From: Anaerolineae bacterium
Lineage (GTDB): Bacteria; Chloroflexota; Anaerolineae; JAFGEY01
DNA length: 18,513 nt
Assembly (NCBI GenBank): GCA_016931365.1
Contig: JAFGEY010000269.1
Span: 1 to 18,513, forward strand
Direction of reading: 5' to 3'
Positions 7,768-16,400 of the stretch are shown here, in pieces. Numbering within the stretch: the stretch's first letter is position 1; each line of letters starts with the position of its first letter. The notes below the pieces were generated by a model that ran no database searches, had not been told where the DNA came from, and saw nothing but the letters and a program-made list of their open reading frames with translations. The translations under genes and the position numbers were made by a program.

Positions 7768-7885
7768 TTATCGGAAATGATCTTGGACAGGATTTACAGG
7801 ATGAACAAGATGCTTTCCTGTCATTTTTATCCTGCAAATCTTGTCAATCCTGTCTGTTTTTGGGGCCAGACTTTATTTCCGATAA
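7768..7885. repeat. MITE/REP-like palindromic element, 118 bp, with 11-bp terminal inverted repeats
   Basis: TTATCGGAAAT (7768-7778) and its exact complement ATTTCCGATAA (7875-7885) bracket an imperfect palindrome. Its left half carries GACAGGATTTACAGGAT and its right half complementary ATCCTG, CAAATCTTGT and CAATCCTGTC tracts. AT content is above that of the flanking genes. GACAGGATTTACAGGAT-type hairpins are familiar as dispersed intergenic repeats in many bacterial genomes. The element fills almost the whole gap between the second hydrolase and the thiolase inside the enzyme operon, so it will be transcribed and fold in the mRNA. No transposase is encoded. Confidence 0.75.
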
Positions 7886-7888
7886 ACT

Positions 7889-8686
7889 CTATCCTACCAG
7901 GGCCAGATGCCCCAGCAGGGCCGCGTTCCAGGCGCGCGGGGTCTCGATGCAGCAGGCGTGTCCCGCGCCGCCCAGGACAATCAGGTCGGCGTTGGGCACG
8001 CGGCCGGCGATCAGCCGCGCATACGGTTCGAGCGGCTTGAGCGCGTCCAGTTCGCCCACGACGACGGTGGTCGGCGCGGCGATCTGGGGCAGATCGGCGG
8101 TGCAGTCCAGCCCGAGAAAGCATTCGCACAGGGCGATCACGGCCTCCAGGTCAAGCTGGCAGTAGCGCGGGATGGACAGCTCGGCCCAGTTGGGATGCAC
8201 GGCCAGCCACGGCTCGCCAAAGTTGTCGGTGACGGAACAGCGATAAAGCAGCTCGCCGTCGCCGGTGCGCGCCGCGGCGATCCAACTCTCGATCGTGCCG
8301 CGCAACGTGGGGCGCACCTCGCTCACCGCCGAGGAGACGAACAACGAGCGCACCTGCTGTGGGTGAGCGATGCCCATCAGCAGGGCGATCTCGCCGCCGT
8401 AAGAGATGCCGGCCAGGTGCGCCTGCTCGATGCCCAGCGCAGCGAGCAGCGCGCTCAGGTCGTCGGCGTGCTGGCGCATCGTGTAGAGGCCGGGCGGGTG
8501 GGCCGACTGGCCCTGCCCGCGGCAGTCGTGCAAGAGCAGGCGATAGCGACGGGCCAGCGTTTTGATCTGCAATCCCCAACTGGCCGTGCTCATCAACACG
8601 CCGTTGATCAGCGCCAGGATTGGCGCGTCGGGCGGGCCGTGCCACTCGTAATACAGTTCAACGCCGTTCACCTCGATGTGGGGCAT
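7889..8686 (-). CDS. Alpha/beta-fold hydrolase
   Basis: Cytoplasmic serine hydrolase with a full catalytic triad. Numbering from the ATG at 8686, these are Ser95 in the nucleophile elbow GISYGGE, Asp214 in GELDALK and His243 in GGAGHACCIE. LALINGVLMSTASWG forms the oxyanion region, and DCRGQGQS is the typical strand 4 motif. The 265-aa length and absence of a signal peptide fit esterases, lactonases and C-C bond hydrolases such as 3-oxoadipate enol-lactonase (PcaD-like), but the specificity cannot be called. The stop of the preceding hydrolase (8689-8691) is 2 nt upstream. A TTG at 8692 could also start the frame, but the ATG at 8686 has AGG 6 nt before it and is preferred. The gene ends 3 nt before the palindromic element. 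Confidence 0.9.
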   Translation of the reverse strand: MPHIEVNGVELYYEWHGPPDAPILALINGVLMSTASWGLQIKTLARRYRLLLHDCRGQGQSAHPPGLYTMRQHADDLSALLAALGIEQAHLAGISYGGEIALLMGIAHPQQVRSLFVSSAVSEVRPTLRGTIESWIAAARTGDGELLYRCSVTDNFGEPWLAVHPNWAELSIPRYCQLDLEAVIALCECFLGLDCTADLPQIAAPTTVVVGELDALKPLEPYARLIAGRVPNADLIVLGGAGHACCIETPRAWNAALLGHLALVG

Positions 8687-8688
8687 GC

Positions 8689-9747
8689 TCAACCTGCCGA
8701 TGCGAGAAAAGCGCGCAAAATCTCGTTAAATTTCTCCGCCTGGTCGATATAGCAGCAGTGCCCGGCGCCGGCGATGGTGTGCGCCTCGACGCGGCCGCCG
8801 TTGGCCTGGTACTGATCCAGCACGTAGCGGGTCTGGCTGACCATCGGCTGCGGCGGGTAGACCTCGTCGCCGGGCCAGCCGGGCACCAGCCCCAGCTTGC
8901 CCAAAAAGCCGAAATCGAAAAATGAAGTGTCCGAGACAATCATATCGTCGGCGCCTTGAACCCACAAGATGGGCGGCTGCGGCGCGATGTCGGCCAGTGC
9001 GCCGGTGTTGGCATACTTGGGACAAAAGGCATTGGCCACCCCGCGCGTGCCGGGGGCGACGTTGGGCCAGTTGGCTGAAGGGGTCATGTCGCCGGGGTAA
9101 AAATCCAGCCCGGTGCGGGTGGTCAGCAGCGAGGTGAGCATCTCTTCTTCGCGGTGGTAGCGGAACGGCGGCTTGTAATAGGCGGCATTGATCACGTCGC
9201 GCGGATAGTTGGGGTTGCCCGTTCCCCGCTCCGCTTGCTCGATGTACTTGACGAATTCGGGGTTGACCGTACCGCCGCCCGAACCGGCAAAGTCGGGCCA
9301 GACCGGCTGGCCGTCGACGCCGCGCGTGCCGCCAAACCCGTAGGGCGACACGGTGTCGGTCAGGGTCAGCGAGCGCAGCATAGCGGGGTGGTCGATGGCG
9401 TACTGCATCGCCACGCCGCCGCCCATCGAGTGGCCGATGAGGTGAAAGCGGCCCAGGCCCAATGCTTCGACCAGAGCGTGCAGGTCGTCGGCCCATTCGC
9501 GCATGCCGCGCGTGGCGTCCAGCGGGCGAGCCTCCGTCCAGCCGTAACCGCGCAGGTCGGGGGCAATGCAGCGATAGCCGGGCAGGGCCAGCATGGTCTC
9601 TTCCCAGTGCAGCGCCGAAGCGCAGTTGCCGTGCACCAGGATCACCGGGATGCCGTCGTCCGGCCCCGAAAAATAAACGTGCTGTTTCAGCCGAGACGTC
9701 TCGATCTCTTGGGTGGTGATGCCCGCTAATGGAGCCGGTTTGTCCAT
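8689..9747 (-). CDS. Alpha/beta-fold hydrolase (larger paralogue-like copy)
   Basis: Serine hydrolase with HGNCASALHWEE in the oxyanion region (residues 39-50), nucleophile Ser107 in GHSMGGG, acid Asp268 in QGADDMIVS and His330 in GAGHCCYID. A long cap domain lies between about 135 and 255. The 352-aa length exceeds that of simple esterases because of this cap and an insertion near 273-305. I chose the ATG at 9747, which has a strong GAGGAGG 6 nt upstream; a more distal ATG at 9822 lies inside the end of the preceding gene and is rejected. Both hydrolases share the unusual GAGHxC(C) surround of the catalytic His, which suggests related substrates or an old duplication. Likely reactions are ester, lactone or C-C hydrolysis in the same pathway. 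Confidence 0.9.
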   Translation of the reverse strand: MDKPAPLAGITTQEIETSRLKQHVYFSGPDDGIPVILVHGNCASALHWEETMLALPGYRCIAPDLRGYGWTEARPLDATRGMREWADDLHALVEALGLGRFHLIGHSMGGGVAMQYAIDHPAMLRSLTLTDTVSPYGFGGTRGVDGQPVWPDFAGSGGGTVNPEFVKYIEQAERGTGNPNYPRDVINAAYYKPPFRYHREEEMLTSLLTTRTGLDFYPGDMTPSANWPNVAPGTRGVANAFCPKYANTGALADIAPQPPILWVQGADDMIVSDTSFFDFGFLGKLGLVPGWPGDEVYPPQPMVSQTRYVLDQYQANGGRVEAHTIAGAGHCCYIDQAEKFNEILRAFLASAG

Positions 9748-9775
9748 AGATACCTCCTCTTTTTCAAAAAAACCG

Positions 9776-10090
9776 CTATTTAATCTTGATATAATTTCGC
9801 TTGTTTCTGCCTTCCAGTCCATCCGGGCGCGCCGAACCGGGGTCGCCCAGGTTCATGGTCAGCATATCGCCTTGAATGGCATAACGCCCGGCAAAGTGCC
9901 CCAGCAGTCCCAGGGTGTGCCGGGTCTGGTCGATGTCGATCTCGCCGTTGGCGGCAGAGTAGGTGCCGCCGGAAGTGATGCTCATCGACTCGAGCGCGGC
10001 GTCAAAGGTGCCGTCGGCCTGGAATCCAAACCACAGCCCCGGAAAGGCCTGCCCTTCCGGCTGCTGCCATTTGCCTACGATTTCGTTCAT
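9776..10090 (-). CDS. Small lipocalin-like beta protein, function unknown
   Basis: A 104-residue protein without signal peptide or cysteine, which I do not recognise as a named family. It shows a pattern seen in small lipocalin-like or calycin-type beta barrels: GKW at 6-8, an aromatic strand with a DGTF turn at 21-29, GGTYSAANGEIDID at 41-54, and a second similar hairpin AGRYAIQGDMLTMNLG at 67-82. The two GxY...G(E/D).(I/L) hairpins look like an internal repeat. It is a real gene: GGGAG lies 7 nt before the ATG, it is 17 bp after the CoA-transferase and 28 bp before the first hydrolase, all on one strand. A role in binding a hydrophobic intermediate is possible but unproven. Confidence 0.8.
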   Translation of the reverse strand: MNEIVGKWQQPEGQAFPGLWFGFQADGTFDAALESMSITSGGTYSAANGEIDIDQTRHTLGLLGHFAGRYAIQGDMLTMNLGDPGSARPDGLEGRNKRNYIKIK

Positions 10091-10107
10091 TTGACTGCTC
10101 CCTTTGT

Positions 10108-11433
10108 TTACAGGTCAACTCCCGGCGCGATTGGGCGCGGCACGATGCCCAGGCGCTTGATCTCGCCGCGCAGCCCATCTCGAAAATCGGGGTGGGCGAT
10201 GCAGATCAGGGCCTCGGCGCGCTCGCGCACGGTGCGTCCGCGCAGTTCGGCCACGCCAAACTCGGTGACAACGGTGTCCACATCCTGGCTGGGTACCGTG
10301 ACCTCGGCGCCCAGGCTGAGCTGCGGCACGATGGTGGAAATAGTCCCTTCTTTGGCCGTCGAACGCAGGGCGATGATCCCGCGCCCGCCGGGCGAAAGCT
10401 GCGCGCCGCGATGAGTGTCTAGCTGGCCGCCGGTGCCGCTAAAATGGCGCGAGCCGATGCTCTGCGAGCAGACCTGGCCCAGTAGATCGACTTGCAGCGC
10501 GGTGTTGATGCTGACCATTTTATAGTTTTGCCCGATGACCGCCGGGTTGTTGGTCACTTTGCCCTGCTGAAACTCGACGGCGACATTGTTGTGGATGAAA
10601 TCGTACAGCTTGCGCGTGCCCAGGGCAAAGGTACCGACCATCTTGTTGGGCCAGAGCGTTTTGCGCTTGCCGGTGATCACGCCGGCCTCAAAGAGGTCGA
10701 CCATGCCATCGGTGAACATTTCGGTGTGTACGCCCAGGTCCTTTTTGTCGTACAGGCTTTGGGCGATGGCGTTGGGGATGCCGCCGATGCCCAACTGAAT
10801 CGTCGCCCCATCTTCGATCAGGTCGGCGATGTAATGGCCGATGGCGTCTTCGACCTCGGTCGGCGGGATGGAGGGCAGTTCGACCAGGGCAATGGCGTTT
10901 TCGACGACATAATCCACGTCGCGGACGTGAATCTGGGTGTCACCCAGCGTCCAGGGCAGGTTGGGATTGATTTCGAGCACGACCAGGTCGGCCACGTCGA
11001 TAAGCTGCCGCTCAAAGACCAGCGAGGTCGAGAGCGACATGATGCCGCGGTCGTTGGGCGGCGTGGCCGTGCCCCAAAAGACGTTGATCCCCCCGGCGTG
11101 GATGCGATCGGCGGCGGCGCGATGCAGGTTGTTGGGAATGTACGAGACCAGGCCCAGGTTGTGCGCCCGGCGGTCGGGCGCGCCGTAAAACCAGTTTTCC
11201 AGGCAGAAATGCCCGGCCATCTCGGGACGGGTGTAAAAGCCGTATTCGCGCATGGGCAGGCACATGAACACGCGCACATCTTGCAGGCGGTCGGCGTGGT
11301 TTTCTAGCTCTTGCAGCAGCCCCACCGGTTCGGAGGCGCACATCGCTGCACATACCGTCTGTCCGGAACGCAGCAGGCCGACGGCATCAGGGATCGAGAC
11401 GAGTTTTTGACGATAAAGTTCGCTAAAGTCCAT
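10108..11433 (-). CDS. Acetyl-CoA hydrolase/transferase family, 4-hydroxybutyrate CoA-transferase-like
   Basis: Class I CoA-transferase that moves CoA between carboxylic acids, here probably activating the imported or released acid at the expense of acetyl- or another acyl-CoA. The predicted catalytic glutamate is Glu238 in HTEMFTDG, which forms the glutamyl-CoA thioester in this family. The CoA-binding GxGGQ loop is at 333-337 (SGTGGQLD). IQLGIGGIPNAIAQ (212-225) and the C-terminal VTEFGVAELRGRTVRERA block are also diagnostic. The 441-aa length matches 4-hydroxybutyrate and butyryl-CoA:acetate CoA-transferases. AGGAG lies 8 nt before the ATG. It is 30 bp after the ketosynthase and 17 bp before the small lipocalin-like gene. 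The specific acid pair cannot be read from the sequence. Confidence 0.93.
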   Translation of the reverse strand: MDFSELYRQKLVSIPDAVGLLRSGQTVCAAMCASEPVGLLQELENHADRLQDVRVFMCLPMREYGFYTRPEMAGHFCLENWFYGAPDRRAHNLGLVSYIPNNLHRAAADRIHAGGINVFWGTATPPNDRGIMSLSTSLVFERQLIDVADLVVLEINPNLPWTLGDTQIHVRDVDYVVENAIALVELPSIPPTEVEDAIGHYIADLIEDGATIQLGIGGIPNAIAQSLYDKKDLGVHTEMFTDGMVDLFEAGVITGKRKTLWPNKMVGTFALGTRKLYDFIHNNVAVEFQQGKVTNNPAVIGQNYKMVSINTALQVDLLGQVCSQSIGSRHFSGTGGQLDTHRGAQLSPGGRGIIALRSTAKEGTISTIVPQLSLGAEVTVPSQDVDTVVTEFGVAELRGRTVRERAEALICIAHPDFRDGLRGEIKRLGIVPRPIAPGVDL

Positions 11434-11463
11434 ATTTATCGCTCCTGAGGTCTGCGATACGTT

Positions 11464-12471
11464 TTACGGCATCACGAACGCCGCGCCGGCCTGGTTATAG
11501 CCGACGCCCGAGCCAACAAACGTCACCAGATCGCCACTCTTGACCTTGCCCAGCTTGCGCGCGTCGTCAAAAGCGAGCGGCAGGCAGGCCGAGCCGGTGT
11601 AGCCCCACTTGTCCATAATCCAGTGTGCCTTTTCAATCGGCAGCCCCAGATCTTCCATCACAATCTGGATGCTGTTCAATCGCACCTGGGTAAAGACGGC
11701 CAGATCGATCTCGGACAGATCAAAACTGCCGTTTTGAGCCAGTTCGCGCATGCGCGCCGGCCAGCCCTCGTTGTTCACGGTGGCCGGGAAAGGCGTGACA
11801 AAGCGCACCTGCGCGCGGCCGGCCTGTACCGCTTCGACCGTCGCCGGCTCGTAGGTGCCGCCGGCATAGATGCCCCAGTGCTTGTGATAAGAGCCGTCGG
11901 CGAAAAAGGTCGAGCTGACAAAGCCGGGCTTGCTGTCGGCGGTCAAAATCGCCGCCCCGGCCCCGTCGCCGTAGAAAAAGGCCATCAGGTCGTGCTGCCA
12001 GTCGGAGAGTTTGTGCATCATGTACGCGCCGATGACCATGATGTATTTCATATGCGGGTTGGTGGCGATCATGCCGGCGGCCTGCACCAGCCCGGTGGGG
12101 AATGAGGCGCAAGCGCAGCCGATGTCGAACGTACCGGCCCGCGCGGCACCCAGCTTGTGCTGTACCACCACCGACGTGGCCGGGGTGATGTAATCGGGGC
12201 TGTCGGTGCCGAGCAGGATCATGTCCAGGTCTTCGGGCTTGAGGCCGGCGTCGTCCAGCGCGGCTTTGGCCGCTTCAACGGCCAGATCGGAGGTGGCCCA
12301 ATCGTCCGGCGCGTACCAGCGGGTCTTGATGTTAGAGCTGGCCTCAAACTTGCCGACCACTTCGGGCAGGTTGGGGGCAACCTCAGCCATCAGGGTTTTG
12401 AATTCGGCATTGCTCATCTCGCGGTCGGGCAGGTAGCGCCCGGTGCCAATGATGGTTGCGTATCGTTGCAT
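11464..12471 (-). CDS. KAS III-like ketosynthase family protein with altered active site
   Basis: Thiolase-superfamily protein aligning end to end with FabH (335 aa). Cys121 in FDIGCACASF occupies the position of the FabH nucleophile. The other two catalytic positions differ. The FabH sequence VPHQANL reads VFTQVRL here, putting Thr261 at the His site, and HGNTSAAS reads WGYTGSAC, putting Tyr291 at the Asn site. The C-terminal GSGVGYNQAGAAFV loop is conserved. Without His and Asn, decarboxylative condensation is doubtful. Acyl transfer from CoA via the cysteine, or an altered condensation, is more likely, as in KAS III-like acyltransferases of secondary metabolism. GAGGAG lies 9 nt before the ATG at 12471, 17 bp after the SDR gene. 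It is the second gene of the enzyme operon. Confidence 0.88.
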   Translation of the reverse strand: MQRYATIIGTGRYLPDREMSNAEFKTLMAEVAPNLPEVVGKFEASSNIKTRWYAPDDWATSDLAVEAAKAALDDAGLKPEDLDMILLGTDSPDYITPATSVVVQHKLGAARAGTFDIGCACASFPTGLVQAAGMIATNPHMKYIMVIGAYMMHKLSDWQHDLMAFFYGDGAGAAILTADSKPGFVSSTFFADGSYHKHWGIYAGGTYEPATVEAVQAGRAQVRFVTPFPATVNNEGWPARMRELAQNGSFDLSEIDLAVFTQVRLNSIQIVMEDLGLPIEKAHWIMDKWGYTGSACLPLAFDDARKLGKVKSGDLVTFVGSGVGYNQAGAAFVMP

Positions 12472-12488
12472 ATCTCAAGTCTCCTCTG

Positions 12489-13256
12489 TTATGTTCCCAT
12501 CACGATGCCGCCGTCGATGTTGATCACCGCGCCGTGGACATAGCTCGACTCGTCGGAGGCCAACCACAGGTAGGCGCGCGCCACTTCTTCCGGCTGGCCC
12601 AGCCGGCCCAGCGGCGTGCGCTCTTGCATCATGGTCAGCACGTTGGGGGGCATTTTTTGCACCATCTCGGTGAGGATAAAGCCGGGGGCCAGCGCGTTGA
12701 CGCGAATGCCGTACTTGCCCAATTCGCGCGCCCACACGCGGGTCATGCCGATCACGCCGGCCTTGGTGGCGACATAGTTGGTCTGCCCAAAGTTGCCGTA
12801 AATGCCCACTACCGACGAGGCGTTGACGATCGCGCCGCCGTGCCCCTGCTTGATCATATAGGGAGCGACGGCCTGGGTGCAGTTGAACACCCCTTTGAGG
12901 TTGATCGCCACCACCAGGTCGAAATCCGCTTCCGGCATTTGCTTGACCAGTTCGCCGTCTTTGACCCGCACCAACTGGTTGTCGCGGGTGATGCCGGCGT
13001 TGTTGATCAGCACGTCGATCCGCCCGTAACGGGCGATCACGTCGTCGATCCAGTCTTGAACCAACTCGCGGTTGACGACATTGACCTCGTAAAATGCGGC
13101 GTCGCCGCCCAGTTCGGCCATCATGTGCATCCCGGCCTGCGCATCGAGATCGCAGATCACCACCCGCGCGCCCTCTTGGGCGAACAGGCGCGCCGTCGCC
13201 GCGCCAATGCCGGCCGCGCCGCCGGTAATGACACAAACCTTGTCTTTGAGTCGCAT
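12489..13256 (-). CDS. Short-chain dehydrogenase/reductase (FabG / 3-hydroxyacyl-CoA dehydrogenase-like)
   Basis: Classical SDR that would interconvert a 3-hydroxyacyl and a 3-oxoacyl thioester. The cofactor motif TGGAAGIG is at residues 11-18, NNAG at 85-88, structural Asn119 in AINLKGVFN, and the triad Ser148, Tyr161 and Lys165 (YVATK) has canonical spacing. The CDLD sequence at the end of strand 2 (35-38) favours NAD(H), which suits an oxidative, catabolic role better than fatty acid synthesis. The 255-aa length is normal, and the C-terminus NIDGGIVMGT is typical. GGAGG lies 7 nt before the ATG. It is the first gene of the enzyme operon and directly follows the SARP-like promoter region. 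Confidence 0.94.
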   Translation of the reverse strand: MRLKDKVCVITGGAAGIGAATARLFAQEGARVVICDLDAQAGMHMMAELGGDAAFYEVNVVNRELVQDWIDDVIARYGRIDVLINNAGITRDNQLVRVKDGELVKQMPEADFDLVVAINLKGVFNCTQAVAPYMIKQGHGGAIVNASSVVGIYGNFGQTNYVATKAGVIGMTRVWARELGKYGIRVNALAPGFILTEMVQKMPPNVLTMMQERTPLGRLGQPEEVARAYLWLASDESSYVHGAVINIDGGIVMGT

Positions 13257-13302
13257 GGGTTTTCCTCCCTGTATGAAATGGGTTCAAGGGCCTGATCTGA
13301 CA

Positions 13303-13354
13303 ATGTGCCGACGGCTTCCAGCCGTCGCTGGCAGGCTGGAAGCCGTCGGCACAT
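13303..13354. repeat. Perfect 21-bp palindrome in the 5' leader of the enzyme operon
   Basis: Arms 13303-13323 and 13334-13354 are exact reverse complements (core TGCCGACGGCTTCCAGCC) around a 10-nt loop that itself contains CTGGCA. There is no T-run after it on the minus strand. It sits between the predicted promoter (13390-13438) and the SDR start at 13256, so it would be in the untranslated leader and form a very stable hairpin. It may be a dispersed REP-like repeat of this lineage, or it may act on expression by pausing or by protecting the 5' end. Its sequence differs from the palindromes at 4424 and 7768. Confidence 0.85.
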
Positions 13355-13389
13355 CTTTATGTTTGGGGGCCAAGGACAGATCCATCGAT

Positions 13390-13438
13390 AGTATATTCTG
13401 TGGATAGTATAGCAGAAATCAGTTACAGAGGAGTTACA
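13390..13438 (-). promoter_or_regulatory. SARP-like operator and promoter for the enzyme operon
   Basis: Read on the minus strand: TGTAACT (13438-13432), a 4-bp spacer, TGTAACT again (13427-13421), a 9-bp spacer and then TATACT (13411-13406) as the -10 box. Two identical heptamers at an 11-bp period, set about 8 bp from the -10 and covering the -35 zone, are the known layout of SARP-activated promoters. No good -35 hexamer is present, as expected for an activator-dependent promoter. A second TATACT (13395-13390) lies exactly 16 bp further on within a 9-bp direct repeat (GATAGTATA on the plus strand at 13387 and 13403). The regulator gene just upstream carries a SARP output domain. Confidence 0.6.
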
Positions 13439-13471
13439 CAGGTGTACAAAATTGGCACGAAAAAAGAGCAA

Positions 13472-16400
13472 TCAAAGCAATGAGGCGTAAAGCTGCTCGA
13501 TCTCGGGAGAAGGGGCAATATCCAGTTCGTCGCGCAGCCGTTCGACGCAGCGCTGATAGGTGCGCAAAGCCTGGGCGCGGTTGCCGGTTTGCGCGTAGGC
13601 CAGCATCAACAGGCGGTAGGCTTTTTCCCAGCAGTTGTCGCGGGCCAGCAGCGCCTCGCAGACCGGGACGGCTTCGCTCCAAAAACCCCGTTCGATCAGT
13701 GCGTGAGCCAGCCGGTCGGCGGCGCGCAGGTAGAGGGCCAGCAGCCGCTCCCGTTCGTCGCGGCACCACTCGAGATAGGCGTGTTCCTGCAGATAATCAC
13801 CCTGGTAAAGCTCAATTGCCCGACGATAGGCGGCCAGAGCGGTTTCCGGAGCCGTATCCCAGGCCCGGTCGCCCTCGGCGACGGCGCGCTCAAACGCCTC
13901 GACGTCGAGCCACAGGTCGGCGCCGGGGCGCAGCCCGTAGAGGCTGCCCTCGCGGGTGATGTAGGCCGAAGGCGCGTTGGCCTGGCGGTTGGGTTCGAGC
14001 ACTTTGAACAACGTACTCAAGGCGACCTTGAAATCGCGCAACGCGATGCCGAGCGGTTGGTCAGGCCACAGCAGATCGACGATCTGTTCTCGTTCGAGCA
14101 GACCGGCGCGGCGGGTGAGCAGGGCTTGCAGCAGCAGGCGGGCATTTTCGCGTTGCCATTCGCCGGCGGCGATCTCTTGATCGCCGCGCCAGACGCGAAA
14201 CGCGCCCAACGTTTGTACGCGCAGTTGATAGCCGGGATGAAATTCGAGATCGTTCAGACCGAGTTGGGCCAGCACCCGGCCGGCATACCCGGCGCCGATG
14301 CCCCACTCGCGGGCCAGCAGGAGCAGCGGCGTCAGACGGCGGGGATCGGCCGGTCCGAGCAGCGTCTGGCGGGTGAGCAGGTAATCGTACTGCTGCTGCT
14401 GAACCAGTTCGAGCAGGTCGTGCAGCCCCGCCGACAAGCGCGCGGCTTCCGGAGAACGTTCGGACGGCAGACATCCGCACCACATCAGACACTGCCACAA
14501 CCGGGTGACGGCCTGCCCGTACGAGTCACCGCACTCGTGAAAGGCATTCCAGGCCTGCGACAGCCACTCGGCGGCCGCGGCCGCTTTGCCGACCAGCGCA
14601 TAGCTGGCCCCTAGCGAGACGCGCACCAGAGCGGTGATCCAGGCGTCGCCGGCTTGCTCGGCCAGGGAAATCGCCTGCCCGGCGGCGCGTTCGGCGGCAT
14701 CCAGCGCGCCGACAAAGCCGTGCGCGCGGCACAGTCCCCAATATGCCTCGACCTTGAGCCGGGGAACGGCCAGGGTGTCGCTCCACTTGATCGCCTCGCG
14801 ATAGCAGTGACAGGCCTGGTCGTAGCGGGCGGCAGCATCAGCCGCCGAGTCGCCGCGCAGCAGCCAGGCGTGACCCTGGCGCATATAGCCCACGGCGGTG
14901 ACAAAAGGAGATTGGAGTGCCCGGCCGCGCTCGATGCCTTGCATCGCGTAACGGTAGGCAGCTTCGCCTTCGCCCCGAAAGGCGAGGATGAGCGAGAACA
15001 AGAGCAGCGTCTCGCGATGGGCGCGCGGTCGCTGCACGGGTTCTTGCTGTTCCTGCTGCACGCGCTCCTCCAGCAGCCGCCGTGCCTGATCGTGTTGTCC
15101 GGTGCGCAGCAGCACTCGAACCGACAGTTCTGCCTCGCCTGGACCTTCTTCGCGCAGCGCACGCGCCTGGGACTGAAACTGTTCGGCCTGGTCCGGGTGG
15201 CCCAGGTTGAGGCGGTTTTCAGCCATCAGTTCGAGCAGGTTGGCCCGCGCCTGGCGGTCTTGTTGGCCGTCAGAGAGGCGCAGTGCTTCTTGTAGCAGAC
15301 TTTCAGCCTGTGTCGGGTTGACGGTGTCCAGATAAACACGGGCCTGGCCGCGCAGAGCTTGTCCGACCGCGCTCCAGTCGCTTTGCAGCCGGGCGCGCTG
15401 CTCGGCCTGTCGATACCAGCCCAGCGCTTCGTCAAAGCGGCTGCGCAGACGGGCAATATCGCCTTGATATGCCAGCAGGCGTGGATTTTCCTCCAACACC
15501 GTGGGCGGCAGCGCGTTGAGCCAGTTGGACAGCGTATCCAGCCGACCGACGCGCACCATCTGCTGCCCCAGCGTATTGAGCAGGTCGGCGGCCTGGCCAA
15601 ATGCCTCGGCGACCAGCAGGTGATAGAGCGCCTCGTCAAGGTCATCCAGCTTGCGGTAGCAAGCGGCGGCGGCGAGGTGTGCCCGGCGCGCTTGCATCGC
15701 ATCCAGGTGGTGGCAGAGGAATTCGTGAAAGAGGTGATGGTAGCGCACGTGCCCATTGCCGAGGTCGACCACAAAAAAGCTGCCCTCGAGCAGGTAGCGC
15801 AGCCACGCTGCACTGTCATCGCTCTGACGCAGGCAGTCGCAGAGGGGCGCGCTCATTTCGCGCAGGACGGCGGTGAGATGGAGAAAATCTTGCACTTCTG
15901 CCGGCTGCTGGGCCAGGATTTCTTGGGCCAGGTAGGCAAAGAGCGGGTCGGTGGGCAAGGTGAGTTTGCCCAGCGCCTGCGAGATGGTAGTCACCGCACC
16001 GCTGCGCAGCCCCTGCCAGACCAGCTGCAAGGCCATGACCCAACCCTCGGTCGTGGCGGCCAGTTGAGCGATTTCATCGGCGGGTAGGGCAAGGTCGTAA
16101 TGCTGGCCGAAAAGGGCCTCAATTTCGGCGGGGGTAAAGGCCAGCTCGCGCTGCCTGATCTCGAGCACCTGGCCTTTGGCCTGCCAAGCGACCAGGGAGG
16201 GCAGATTGGGTGGGTGCCGGGTGGAGAGGACGGTATGCACGTGTGCCGGCGCGCGCTCGACCAGACGGTCCAGCGCGTCCAACACGTCTCCGGCATTGCG
16301 CAGCACGTGGGCGTCATCGAGGACGAGCAAGACCGGCGACTGCGCAGCCGCGGCTAGCTCGTTGACCAGCAGATCGACAAAGGTGGCCCAGGGCAAAGCC

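Noticed and set aside
13440..13471. T-rich tract just after the regulator stop (minus strand) considered as an intrinsic terminator
   Set aside because: A run of six T follows the stop, but no GC-rich stem precedes it, so termination is not supported.
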